A DNA stretch of 53,909 nt from Luteibacter sp. Its GTDB lineage: Bacteria; Pseudomonadota; Gammaproteobacteria; Xanthomonadales; Rhodanobacteraceae. Shown one piece after another: positions 7,914-16,165 of the stretch. A model generated the notes under the pieces. The model saw only the letters and a program-made list of their open reading frames with translations. It did no database searches and had not been told where the DNA came from. The position numbers and the translations under genes were made by a program. The first letter of the stretch is position 1; every line of letters begins with the position of its first letter. Location of the stretch: the NCBI RefSeq assembly GCF_009912395.1, contig NZ_WNDO01000035.1:1-53909 (forward strand), read 5' to 3'.

Positions 7914-9754
7914 TGGCACTCACCCTCACTCCTGAAATGATCCTCGTGCTGGGCCTGGTGGGCTTCACCATGCTCATGCTCGTTCTGGAGTGGATCCGGG
8001 CCGACATGGTGGCCCTGCTCGTCGTGGTCACGATCGGCCTTACCGGCCTGATCCCCGGCGACCAGGTCTTCAACGGCTTCGCGGGTAACGCCGTCATCGC
8101 GATCATCGCGATCATGATCATGGGCGCCGGCCTCGACCGCGCCGGCGTACTCAACCTCACCGCCTCCTTCGTGATGCGCATGGCGCGCGGCATGGAATCG
8201 CGCCTGGGCGTGGTGGTGAACAGCGTCACCAGCTTGTTCAGCGCGGTGATTCCCAGCCAGGCCCTGGCGGCGCTGATGATCCCGGTCACCAGCCGCCTTT
8301 CGGCGCGCACGGGCGTGCCGCTGTCGCGCCTGCTGCTGCCCATGGCCTTCTGCATCCTCACGGCCACCAACACCACGCTGATCGCGAACTCGCCGCTGAT
8401 CGTGCTGAACGACCTGATCGCCAGCGCCAACAGCAACCTGCCGCCGGGCGCGCATACGATCCCGAAGTTCGGCCTGTTCAGCGTGACGCCCGTGGGCCTG
8501 ATCCTGGCCCTGGTCGGCATCCTTTTCTTCTGGATTTTCACCCGCAAGCTGCTGCCCGAGCGCGAGGACGAGCGCCTGAAGGTGACCCCGGGCCGCACGG
8601 AAAGCTACTTTGCCGACACCTACGGCATCGCGGGCGAAACGGCCGAGCTGACCGTCACCGCCGAGAGCCCGCTGGTGGGCATGAGCATCGGCGAGGTCGA
8701 GCAACTGCATGGCGCGCCGCTGATCCTGGCACTGAAAAACGGCAACGAAAGCCGCGTGGCCCCGCCTTCCGACCAGATGATCTGGGTCGGCACGGTGCTG
8801 GGCGTGCTGGCCCCGCGCGATGCGATCAACGCCTTCGCCAACAACCAGCTGTGCCGCGTGTCCATGCGCATGCGCCAGCTGGGCGACCAGTTCAACCCGA
8901 CCCGCGCGGGCATTTCCGAGGCGGTGATCCCGCCCACCTCGCGCTTCATCAAGCAGACGGTCGGCGAGCTGCGCCTGTGCAAGCGCTTTGGCATCTCGGT
9001 GCTGGCGGTGAACCGCGGCGAGGAAGTGTTCCGTGAAGACGTGCGCGCGGTGAGCCTGCGCGCGGGCGATACCGTGGTGCTGCACAGCAAGTGGCGCGAC
9101 CTCATGCTGGCCGAGGAAGATCGCGACATCGTCGTGGTCACCGACATCCCCAAGGAAGAACAGCGGCCCGGCAAGATCTGGCAGGCCGTGGGCTTCTTCG
9201 TGCTGGCCAAGTGCCTGGCCCTGTTCACCCACCTCGACCTGTCGGTGGCGATGATGACCGGCGCCGTGGGCATGCTGCTGACCGGCGTGCTGAACATGGA
9301 CGAGGCCTACAAGGCCATCAACTGGAAGACGATCTTCGTCACCGCCTGCCTGATTCCCCTAGGCTGGTCGATGGACTCCACCGGTACGGCCTCGTGGCTG
9401 GCGCAGGAGGTACTGGCGGTTCTCGGCGGCGCGCCGCAGTGGACGCTGCAGCTGTCCATCGCCGTGCTGACGCTGCTCTTCTCGCAGGTCATGTCCAACG
9501 TGGGCGCCACCGTGATGATGGTGCCCATCGCGATCAGCGTCGCGGTGAGTACGGGCGGCAACCCGTCGGCTTATGCGCTGATCGTGGCGGTATCGTCTTC
9601 GAATACCTTCCTGCTGCCCTCGGGGCACCCGGCCTTGATGATGGTGGCCGGCCCGGGCGGTTATCGCACGAAGGATTTTCTGCGGGTGGGGTTGCCGCTG
9701 ACGATTCTGGTGTTGGCTATCACCTTGGTGGCCATCAACCTGATGTATCGGTGA
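7913..9754 (+). CDS. SLC13/DASS-type anion transporter with internal TrkA-C (RCK_C) domains
   Basis: The 613-residue inner-membrane protein has N-terminal membrane helices (from TLTPEMILVLGLVGFTML), then a soluble central region of about residues 235-405 resembling two RCK_C/TrkA-C domains (SPLVGMSIGEVEQLHG and TSRFIKQTVGELRLCKRFG). Further helices end in SSNTFLLPSGHPALMMVAGPGGY, typical of the SLC13/CitT superfamily. Substrates in the family include sulfate and dicarboxylates; the substrate here cannot be told. The GTG start is forced by a TAG immediately upstream in frame. The gene stands alone and ends near a single REP arm. Confidence 0.85.
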   Translation: MALTLTPEMILVLGLVGFTMLMLVLEWIRADMVALLVVVTIGLTGLIPGDQVFNGFAGNAVIAIIAIMIMGAGLDRAGVLNLTASFVMRMARGMESRLGVVVNSVTSLFSAVIPSQALAALMIPVTSRLSARTGVPLSRLLLPMAFCILTATNTTLIANSPLIVLNDLIASANSNLPPGAHTIPKFGLFSVTPVGLILALVGILFFWIFTRKLLPEREDERLKVTPGRTESYFADTYGIAGETAELTVTAESPLVGMSIGEVEQLHGAPLILALKNGNESRVAPPSDQMIWVGTVLGVLAPRDAINAFANNQLCRVSMRMRQLGDQFNPTRAGISEAVIPPTSRFIKQTVGELRLCKRFGISVLAVNRGEEVFREDVRAVSLRAGDTVVLHSKWRDLMLAEEDRDIVVVTDIPKEEQRPGKIWQAVGFFVLAKCLALFTHLDLSVAMMTGAVGMLLTGVLNMDEAYKAINWKTIFVTACLIPLGWSMDSTGTASWLAQEVLAVLGGAPQWTLQLSIAVLTLLFSQVMSNVGATVMMVPIAISVAVSTGGNPSAYALIVAVSSSNTFLLPSGHPALMMVAGPGGYRTKDFLRVGLPLTILVLAITLVAINLMYR

Positions 9755-9766
9755 GGTGGCCTGGGG

Positions 9767-9789
9767 TCGCGAGCAAGCGCGCTCCTACA
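9767..9789. repeat. Single REP arm
   Basis: GAGCAAGCGCGCTCCTACAG is one arm of the REP family found elsewhere in the window, with no facing partner. It lies between the convergent SLC13 and Rieske genes. Confidence 0.7.
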
Positions 9790-9797
9790 GGAATTTC

Positions 9798-10139
9798 TCA
9801 GGATAGGCGGACGGCGCCATCGATGACGGAGACCGGCACGGCGCGCAGGCGGTCGCCCTTGCACGGGCCGGTCTGGCAGTGGCCGTCGCCGGCCGCGAAG
9901 GTCGCGCCGTGGGCGGCGCAGATGATCAGGCCGTTGCGGACGAGGAAGCGCCCGGGGGCGTAGTCGAGCCGGCGGCCCGCATGCGGGCACACGTTGAGGT
10001 AGGCACGGGCGTCGCCGCCGTCCCGGTAAACGAGGAGGGACTCGGGCTCGCCGCCGACGATGGCCTCCACTTCGATGGCGTTGCCATCGGGGATGTCGTC
10101 GAGCTGGCAGAGGGTGGCGGTATCGGCGGTAGCGGTCAT
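9798..10139 (-). CDS. Rieske-type [2Fe-2S] ferredoxin-like protein
   Basis: This 113-residue soluble protein is a single Rieske domain. The cluster ligands are visible as C51-P-H53 and C74-xx-H77 (CPHAGRRLDY...CAAHGATF). The spacing matches small Rieske proteins related to NirD and dioxygenase ferredoxins. It lacks a membrane anchor and signal peptide, so it should be a cytoplasmic electron carrier. No oxygenase or reductase gene is adjacent, so its partner is unknown. It is transcribed convergently with the SLC13 gene. Confidence 0.88.
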   Translation of the reverse strand: MTATADTATLCQLDDIPDGNAIEVEAIVGGEPESLLVYRDGGDARAYLNVCPHAGRRLDYAPGRFLVRNGLIICAAHGATFAAGDGHCQTGPCKGDRLRAVPVSVIDGAVRLS

Positions 10140-10218
10140 GGCACTTGTCTATGGGGTGGGGATGCCCCAAGGTAAAGGGGCCGCACGCATGTCATTGTGC
10201 CATACGGATTTTTAACCA

Positions 10219-10509
10219 ATGCGCTTCGTCTTCCCGCCCATCCGCCGCTCCCGCAACCCGCTGGTGCGCGCCCTGTCCGTGATCGCCGGGCTGGCCGTGG
10301 TCGGCGTGTTGCTGGTTTTCGGCACCATCGTGATCGGCCTGCTCGTGGTCGGTAGCGTGGTGTTCTTTGCCTGGCGCCAGTGGAAGATCGCCCGTGGCGG
10401 TCAGGTCGGCCCGCAGGCCGCTCCGGCGGCCGAGTCGCGCGCGCGGGATCCGAACGTCCTGAAAGGCGAGTTCACCGTGATCCAGCAGGGTCGTCCGGTC
10501 CACCACTGA
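10219..10509 (+). CDS. Small membrane protein, hypothetical
   Basis: The 96-residue protein has a basic N-terminus (MRFVFPPIRRSRNP), a long hydrophobic stretch at about residues 18-52 that could form one or two helices, then a hydrophilic C-terminal tail ending KGEFTVIQQGRPVHH. This looks like a small inner-membrane protein with a cytoplasmic or periplasmic tail. The family is not named by me. It lies upstream of the Ada-like gene with a 67-bp gap. Confidence 0.65.
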   Translation: MRFVFPPIRRSRNPLVRALSVIAGLAVVGVLLVFGTIVIGLLVVGSVVFFAWRQWKIARGGQVGPQAAPAAESRARDPNVLKGEFTVIQQGRPVHH

Positions 10510-10576
10510 CCGCGCAAGAAGCGGATGGCGGCACCCTGCCCCTCCGCCTACGCTGGCCTCCCATGAAGGAGGCCCC

Positions 10577-11455
10577 ATGAATTCTCAGGTCCTGGCCATG
10601 CGCTCCCCCGCTGACGATGCTCTTGAGCGTGTCCGCGTCGCTCTCGACGAGGGCGACGGTCCAGGCGACCTCGCCAGCCTCGCCGAGATCGCCGGCCTCA
10701 GCCCCACCCACCTGCAACGTGTCTTCCGCCGCCGTTATGGCGTCAGCCCGGCGGAGTACGCGCGCGCCCGCCGCTTCGGCCAGCTTCGCGAGGCCCTGCG
10801 CGAGGGCTCGGCGGTGACGGATGCCGTCTACGAGGCCGGTTTCGGGTCCGGCAGCCGCGTGTACGAGGAAAGCGACCGTCGCCTGGGCATGACGCCCGCG
10901 AGCTACCGCGCGGGCGGCGCCGGGGCGTCGATTCGCTACACCACCACCGATACGCCACTGGGTCGCCTGCTGGTGGCGACCACGGCGCGTGGCATCTGCT
11001 CGGTAACGCTGGGCCACGACGATGACGAACTCGAAACCCGTCTCGCCGAGGAATTTCCGCTGGCCGAACGCGAGCGCGTGGATGCCGGTCGCGAGGAATG
11101 GCTCGACGCCGTGATCGCACGCGTTACCCACGAACTCGGCTGGAACGTCGGCGACGCGCCGGCGATGCCGCCGCTGGATGTCGCCGCCACGGCCTTTCAG
11201 TGGCGCGTGTGGGATGCCCTCATCCGCATCCCGCGCGGTGAGACGCTCAGCTATGGCGAACTGGCCGACACGCTCGGCATGCCGAAGGCCGCGCGCGCCG
11301 TCGGTCGAGCATGCGGCAGCAATAAGCTGGCCTTACTGGTGCCTTGCCATCGGATCATCCGCGAAGACGGCAGCTTGGGCGGTTGGCGTTGGGGCATCGA
11401 CATCAAGCGGCAGTTGCTCGCCACCGAGCGTGGCATGAACGCCGCTCAAGGCTGA
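10577..11455 (+). CDS. Ada-like protein: AraC-type HTH fused to O6-methylguanine-DNA methyltransferase
   Basis: In the 292-residue protein, residues about 15-110 are an AraC-type helix-turn-helix pair (LASLAEIAGLSPTHLQRVFRR...GMTPASYRAGG). Residues about 120-285 are a suicidal alkyltransferase with the active site PCHR (acceptor Cys about 257) and a family-typical GSLGGWRWG after it. It repairs O6-alkylguanine by transferring the alkyl group to the Cys. The N-terminal zinc/Cys domain that senses methylphosphotriesters in E. coli Ada is absent, so inducer sensing, if any, must differ. GGAGG lies seven bases before the ATG. Confidence 0.9.
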   Translation: MNSQVLAMRSPADDALERVRVALDEGDGPGDLASLAEIAGLSPTHLQRVFRRRYGVSPAEYARARRFGQLREALREGSAVTDAVYEAGFGSGSRVYEESDRRLGMTPASYRAGGAGASIRYTTTDTPLGRLLVATTARGICSVTLGHDDDELETRLAEEFPLAERERVDAGREEWLDAVIARVTHELGWNVGDAPAMPPLDVAATAFQWRVWDALIRIPRGETLSYGELADTLGMPKAARAVGRACGSNKLALLVPCHRIIREDGSLGGWRWGIDIKRQLLATERGMNAAQG

Positions 11456-11548
11456 CCCTCGCACGTTTCGCTACCGAAGTATCACCGGCAACGATATCGT
11501 TCTGGATTCACGCCGCATGATGCGGCGCGTGCACCCCTGGATGTCCCC

Positions 11549-12463
11549 ATGTCCGACGCCGCCAGTCCCTCGACCCAAGCGCCCACGACCACGCTCGGCG
11601 ATCCGCGCTGGCTCGTGCCGTTGTCCCTGCTCGCGATGTATGTGATCTGGGGTTCTACGTACCTGGGCATCCGCTATGCGTTGGTGAGCTACCCGCCGTT
11701 CCTGTTGGCTGCGCTGCGTTTCGCTATCGCCGGTACGTTGCTTTTCACCATCCTGCGCGTGCGCGGCGTGGCGTTGCCGACGCGTCGACAGTGGCGCAAT
11801 GCCGCCGTCGTCGGCACCTTGCTGCTGGCCGGTGGCAATGGGCTGGTCTGCTTTGCCGAGCAGTCGGTCAGTTCCGGTATCGCGGCGGTAGCCGTCGCCA
11901 GCATGCCGTTGTTCGCCGCCGTGTTTTCCAGCCTGTATGGCGAGCGTCCGTCACGCGGTGAAACCATCGGCCTGGCGCTCGGCTTCGTCGGCGTCGTGGT
12001 GCTCAACCTCGGCGCCGGTTTGTCGGGTTCGCCGCTGGGTGCGGCGGCACTGATCGTGGCCGCCATCGCCTGGGCGTTCGGCTCGGTCTGGTCGAAGGGT
12101 CAGGACATGCCGAAGGGCCCGATGAACACCGCTGCGCAGATGCTTTGCGCCGCCGTGGCGCTGATCATCATCGCGCTGCTGCACGGCGAGCGCCTGCCGG
12201 AGCATCCGCAGTGGAGCGCCACGTTCGCGCTGGGCTACCTGGTCGTGTTCGGCTCGATCGTCGCCTTCAGCGCCTACCTATACGTGCTGAAGACGGTGCG
12301 CCCCGCGCTCGCCACCAGCTACGCCTACGTCAATCCGCCGGTAGCGGTGCTGTTCGGCGTCGCCCTGGGCGGCGAGCACGTAGGCCCGTTCGACCTGGCC
12401 GGCATGGCGATCATCCTGGTCGGCGTGGGCATCATCACCATGATGCGCACGCGCAAGGCCTGA
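11549..12463 (+). CDS. yedA: EamA/DMT-family exporter, YedA-like
   Basis: The 304-residue inner-membrane protein has about ten helices arranged as two EamA repeats. The first begins LVPLSLLAMYVIWGSTYLGIR and the second AALIVAAIAWAFGSVWSKG. The PALATSYAYVNPPVAVLFG segment and overall order match YedA-type drug/metabolite exporters. The substrate is unknown. It is monocistronic and followed by a REP pair. Confidence 0.85.
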   Translation: MSDAASPSTQAPTTTLGDPRWLVPLSLLAMYVIWGSTYLGIRYALVSYPPFLLAALRFAIAGTLLFTILRVRGVALPTRRQWRNAAVVGTLLLAGGNGLVCFAEQSVSSGIAAVAVASMPLFAAVFSSLYGERPSRGETIGLALGFVGVVVLNLGAGLSGSPLGAAALIVAAIAWAFGSVWSKGQDMPKGPMNTAAQMLCAAVALIIIALLHGERLPEHPQWSATFALGYLVVFGSIVAFSAYLYVLKTVRPALATSYAYVNPPVAVLFGVALGGEHVGPFDLAGMAIILVGVGIITMMRTRKA

Positions 12464-12510
12464 CGTAGGCCCTGCCAACCTGCGTCATTGCCACGGCCCG
12501 ACGCTGCCCC

Positions 12511-12579
12511 TGTAGGAGCGCGCTTGCGCGCGATCACACGCTACCGCGAGCCCCATCGCGCGCAAGCGCGCTCCTACAG
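12511..12579. repeat. REP palindrome pair
   Basis: Two inverted GTAGGAGCGCGCTTGCGC arms are separated by about 20 bp. It lies just downstream of the yedA-like gene and could act as a transcript 3'-end hairpin. Confidence 0.9.
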
Positions 12580-12687
12580 TGTGATGCGCATCTCGTTTTT
12601 GGCGGACCTCGGCGATTTTGAGAATTATTCGATACCGCGCCTCAGGAGCGCTTCCTAGCGTCGCCCCACTGATGAGTGGAGGCTGTC

Positions 12688-12939
12688 GTGAAGCGATCGA
12701 TGGTTTGTGGTGGGTATGGGAAACCGGCCTGTGCCGGGCGATTGGCCACGGTGTTCGGCGTGGCGGTCGCGGCGTTGGCGTCGTGCCAGACGTATGAGCG
12801 CGATGGCGGTGCGCTGCGGCAAACGCCGGCACGGGAACTCAACGAGTGGGCTCTGTGCGAAGGCGACGGTGGGCGCTGGGTGACGCGATCGAAGGTATGC
12901 ATCGAGGGCGCCCCGCTCCGGATGGAGGAGGCGCCCTGA
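12688..12939 (+). CDS. Small putative lipoprotein, hypothetical
   Basis: The 83-residue protein is read from a GTG at 12688, which is preceded by GGAGG at 12678-12682. The N-terminus is basic, followed by a hydrophobic stretch ending AALASC, a plausible lipobox with the lipidated Cys in QTYERDGG context. The mature part is about 50 residues with a CEG...VC Cys pair. An in-frame ATG at 12676 would add four residues and is less well placed. It converges with the ABC efflux operon, with a 6-bp gap. No family recognised. Confidence 0.55.
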   Translation: MKRSMVCGGYGKPACAGRLATVFGVAVAALASCQTYERDGGALRQTPARELNEWALCEGDGGRWVTRSKVCIEGAPLRMEEAP

Positions 12940-12945
12940 GGTCGA

Positions 12946-14259
12946 TCAGAGTTCGCGCAGGGCCGTGGTGACCGGCAGGCGTGCCGCGCGCACGGCGGGG
13001 AACAGGCCGCCGATGAAACCGATGGCGAGGGCCCACTTCACGCCGGTCCAGAGCAGTTCCGTGCTGACGTGGAAGCGGAACACCACCTGGCTGAAGTTCG
13101 CACCGATGGTGGAGGCGGAATAGCCGTTGAAGACGATCCACACGAGACCTGCGCCGATCACGCCGCCTAGCAAGGCCAGCAGCATCGTTTCCAGCATCAC
13201 CGACACCACGACGGGCACGCCACGGAAGCCGATCGCACGCAGTGTCGCGATTTCGCGGGCACGGGCCTGGATGGCGGCGAACATCGTATTGAGCGCGCCG
13301 AACACCGCACCGATCGCCATGATGATGCCGACAACGATGCCCACTGTACGCAACACCTTGGTGAGGCCTTCGGACTGCTTGCTGAAGTAGGCCTGCGTCG
13401 TCGACACATCCACCTTCAGGCGCGGGTCGGCCATGAGGTTGGCCTTGAACGCGTCGAACGCGGCAGGCGAATCGAGCAGCACGGTGACCGACTGCACACT
13501 GCTGCCACGGCGATAAGCCGAGGCGACGGTCTGCGTGTCGCTCCACAGCTCCGACGACAGGGCGTCGTTGGATTCGAAGGTGCCGACGATGGTCCACTCC
13601 TGCCCGGCAAGGCGGATCGACTTGCCAAGATCGAGGCCGGCGAACTGCGCCTTCGCGCCCGAGCCGACGATCAGCTCGCGCATGCCCGGCTGGAACTTGC
13701 GTCCCTCAACGATCTTCACCTGGTCGCGCAACGACCAGACATCGTCGCTGACACCACGGATGGGCACGTTCGCATCACTGGTCGGATCGCTCTTGCGCGT
13801 CAGGTTGGCCACCACCACGAGCTCGCCCGACGCAATGGGCTTACCCTGCGCCGACTTCTTCACGCCGGGTGCCTGCATCACCACGTTGGCGCTGTCGCGA
13901 TCGAGCACCGAGTTCAACTCGGCTTGCGAGCCACCGCGCAGCACGATGGCCGTGCGATCGTTGCCGGTGGCGCGCAACGTTTCCGAGAAGCCCTCGCCCA
14001 TGGCGAGCATCGCGACGAGCACGCCGACGACACCCGCGATGCCGACGACCACCACCGACGAGGAGCCCAGGCGCTGGGTGACCGTCGCCAAGCCCACACG
14101 GGTCACCTGCCAGGTCTGCCGGCCGCGACGGGTCAGCCCCATCCACAGCGCAAGCACGAGGGCGATGGCGAGCACGCCTTGCCAAGGCAACGCGATCCAC
14201 ACGACGAGGAAGACCGCGACCACCAGCAACATCAATACACCGATACCGAAACGTTTCAT
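12946..14259 (-). CDS. ABC transporter permease, MacB/FtsX-like (second permease)
   Basis: The 437-residue inner-membrane protein has hydrophobic helices at the N-terminus (GIGVLMLLVVAVFLVVW) and at about residues 70-90. A periplasmic MacB_PCD-like domain follows (about 95-300). The C-terminal FtsX core has three helices (VGIVVGIIMAIGAVFGALN, SVMLETMLLALLGGVIGAGL, WALAIGFIGGLFPAVRAARL). It is the last gene of a four-gene minus-strand operon: adaptor, ATPase, permease, permease. Two separate permeases suggest a heterodimer exporting a small molecule or peptide. The substrate is unknown. Confidence 0.87.
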   Translation of the reverse strand: MKRFGIGVLMLLVVAVFLVVWIALPWQGVLAIALVLALWMGLTRRGRQTWQVTRVGLATVTQRLGSSSVVVVGIAGVVGVLVAMLAMGEGFSETLRATGNDRTAIVLRGGSQAELNSVLDRDSANVVMQAPGVKKSAQGKPIASGELVVVANLTRKSDPTSDANVPIRGVSDDVWSLRDQVKIVEGRKFQPGMRELIVGSGAKAQFAGLDLGKSIRLAGQEWTIVGTFESNDALSSELWSDTQTVASAYRRGSSVQSVTVLLDSPAAFDAFKANLMADPRLKVDVSTTQAYFSKQSEGLTKVLRTVGIVVGIIMAIGAVFGALNTMFAAIQARAREIATLRAIGFRGVPVVVSVMLETMLLALLGGVIGAGLVWIVFNGYSASTIGANFSQVVFRFHVSTELLWTGVKWALAIGFIGGLFPAVRAARLPVTTALREL

Positions 14260-14275
14260 GGGAGTGGTGTCCTTG

Positions 14276-15442
14276 TCAGCGACCGGCGAGCGCGTCGACG
14301 ATATTCAGGCGCATGGCGCGGAGGGCGGGAAGCGCGCCGACCACGGCGCCGATCACCACCATGAGTACGAGGCCGAGCATCCAGGTCTGCGTGCCGATGG
14401 GCGGCAGGTTGAGCATGCCGCCGCTGCCCTTGGCGACGATGGGCACCAGCACGGCGGCAAGCGCCAGTCCGATGACGCCACCGAGCACGAGCAACAAGAT
14501 GCCTTCGGCCAGCACCATGCCCAGCACGCTACCGCTGGAGAAGCCGATGGTCTTCAGCACCGCGAGTTCGCTGGTGCGTTCGCGCACAGCCTGGGCCATC
14601 GTGTTGCCGGTGAGCAGGATCAAGGTAAAGAACACCGCGCCCATGATCGCCGACACGATCAGGCCGATGTCGCCGAGCTGCTTGGCGAACGATGCGTTGA
14701 AGGCCTGCTCGGTCTGCGTCTTGGTTTCGTGGTCGGAGTTGGCCGAGAGTGCGTCGATGGCCTTCGCCACGCGATCCGCCTGATCGGGCGAGGTGAGCTT
14801 CATGACATACCAGCCCACCGTGCTGCCGAGGCTGCGATATGCATTGGCGTCCTCGAAATACTTGTGGTGGAAAAGGAACTGCTGGTCGGTGCCGTTGGCG
14901 GCACCCTTTGCCGGCGTGTAGATGCCCACGATGTCGAAGGGCCAGGTCTTGTCGCCATTGCGCTGCGGGAAGATCGTCGACTGCAGCGGGATCTTGTCGC
15001 CCACCTTCCAGCCGAAGCGCTTCGCCAAGGCCGCGCCCACGATGGCGCCGGTGCGCGTGGTTTCGAAGGTCTTGCGCTGGTCGGCCGGCAGCTCGATCTC
15101 CTTGTAGATGTCGAGGTAGTTGTCGCTTACCGCGAAGCTCAGTACGAAGTTCTTCGGGTCTTGGTACACACCACCGAACCAGTTCGCATGCCCCACCGAC
15201 TTCACGCCGGGAATGGCTTCCATGCGCGTCTGGAGGCTCACCGGCAATGACTGGATGATCGAGTAGCGCGAGGTCGTGACCAGCCGGTCCACGCCCGCCA
15301 CGCTGTCGCCCGCGGAGAACGCCGCGCGGGTGGCGTCGAGCATGCCGAACAGTAGGAAGGCAGCGAAGATCGACACCAGCGTGAGGAAGGTGCGCGATTT
15401 GCGGCGGAACAGCGCCGCCCATATGAGGTGCAGGTATTTCAT
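14276..15442 (-). CDS. ABC transporter permease, MacB/FtsX-like (first permease)
   Basis: The 388-residue protein has an N-terminal helix (TFLTLVSIFAAFLLFGML), a periplasmic domain (about 45-260) and a C-terminal FtsX domain ending in LVLMVVIGAVVGALPALRAMRL. It partners the downstream paralogous permease (16-bp gap) and the upstream ATPase. The architecture is that of MacB-type mechanotransmission pumps, which work from the inner membrane with a periplasmic adaptor. No outer-membrane TolC-like gene is nearby. Confidence 0.87.
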   Translation of the reverse strand: MKYLHLIWAALFRRKSRTFLTLVSIFAAFLLFGMLDATRAAFSAGDSVAGVDRLVTTSRYSIIQSLPVSLQTRMEAIPGVKSVGHANWFGGVYQDPKNFVLSFAVSDNYLDIYKEIELPADQRKTFETTRTGAIVGAALAKRFGWKVGDKIPLQSTIFPQRNGDKTWPFDIVGIYTPAKGAANGTDQQFLFHHKYFEDANAYRSLGSTVGWYVMKLTSPDQADRVAKAIDALSANSDHETKTQTEQAFNASFAKQLGDIGLIVSAIMGAVFFTLILLTGNTMAQAVRERTSELAVLKTIGFSSGSVLGMVLAEGILLLVLGGVIGLALAAVLVPIVAKGSGGMLNLPPIGTQTWMLGLVLMVVIGAVVGALPALRAMRLNIVDALAGR

Positions 15443-15458
15443 GCCGGCATCCTCCGCG

Positions 15459-16145
15459 TCAGGCCGTCGCTTGCTCGACGAGGGTGCCCTTGTCGAGGTG
15501 CAGCGTGTGATTGGCGTATTCGGCGGCCTTCGGATCGTGGGTGACCATCACGATGGTCTTGCCGTGTTCGCGGTTGAGTTCGCGCAGCAGGCCCAGGATG
15601 TCCTCGGCGGACTGGCGATCGAGATCGCCGGTCGGTTCGTCGCAGACCAGCAGCGTGGGGTCGGAGACGATGGCACGCGCGATGGCGACACGCTGCTGCT
15701 GTCCGCCGGAGAGTTCCGACGGCTTGTGCGACGCGCGCTCGGCCAGGCCGACCAACTGCAAGGCGATGGAGGCGTTCTGCTTGCGCTGCGAAGCCGAGAG
15801 CTTAGTCAGCAGCAGCGGCAGTTCGACGTTGCGCTGCGCGCTGAGCATCGGCATGAGGTTGTAGAACTGGAAGACGAAGCCGACGTGCGCGGCGCGCCAT
15901 TTGGCCAGCGCACCGCTGCCCAGCCGGTCGATGCGCTCGCCAGCCACGCTCAGGCTACCGCCGGTCGGCGTGTCGAGGCCGCCGATAAGGTTGAGCAAGG
16001 TGGTCTTGCCGGAGCCTGAGGGGCCCATCAACGCGAGGAAGTCGCCTTCCTCGATCTTGAGGTCCACGCCGTGCAGTACTTCGACTTTCTGCCGGCCGCG
16101 TTCGTAGGTCTTGGAAAGATCCTGGATGTCGATCAAGGTGGCCAT
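15459..16145 (-). CDS. ABC transporter ATP-binding protein (MacB/LolD-like)
   Basis: The 228-residue ATPase has Walker A GPSGSGKT (about 40-47), a Q-loop (FVFQFYNL), the signature [14 protein letters not shown], Walker [13 protein letters not shown] and an H-loop VTHD. The sequence is closest in type to LolD/MacB ATPases that power FtsX-fold permeases. It lies between the adaptor gene (20-bp gap) and the two permease genes, so it energises that complex. Confidence 0.93.
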   Translation of the reverse strand: MATLIDIQDLSKTYERGRQKVEVLHGVDLKIEEGDFLALMGPSGSGKTTLLNLIGGLDTPTGGSLSVAGERIDRLGSGALAKWRAAHVGFVFQFYNLMPMLSAQRNVELPLLLTKLSASQRKQNASIALQLVGLAERASHKPSELSGGQQQRVAIARAIVSDPTLLVCDEPTGDLDRQSAEDILGLLRELNREHGKTIVMVTHDPKAAEYANHTLHLDKGTLVEQATA

Positions 16146-16165
16146 CGGTGCTGTCTCCGTACGTG

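Noticed and set aside
12600-12660. AT-containing stretch GAGAATTATTCGATA as a Fur box
   Set aside because: It matches the Fur consensus poorly and the following small lipoprotein gene has no iron-related feature.
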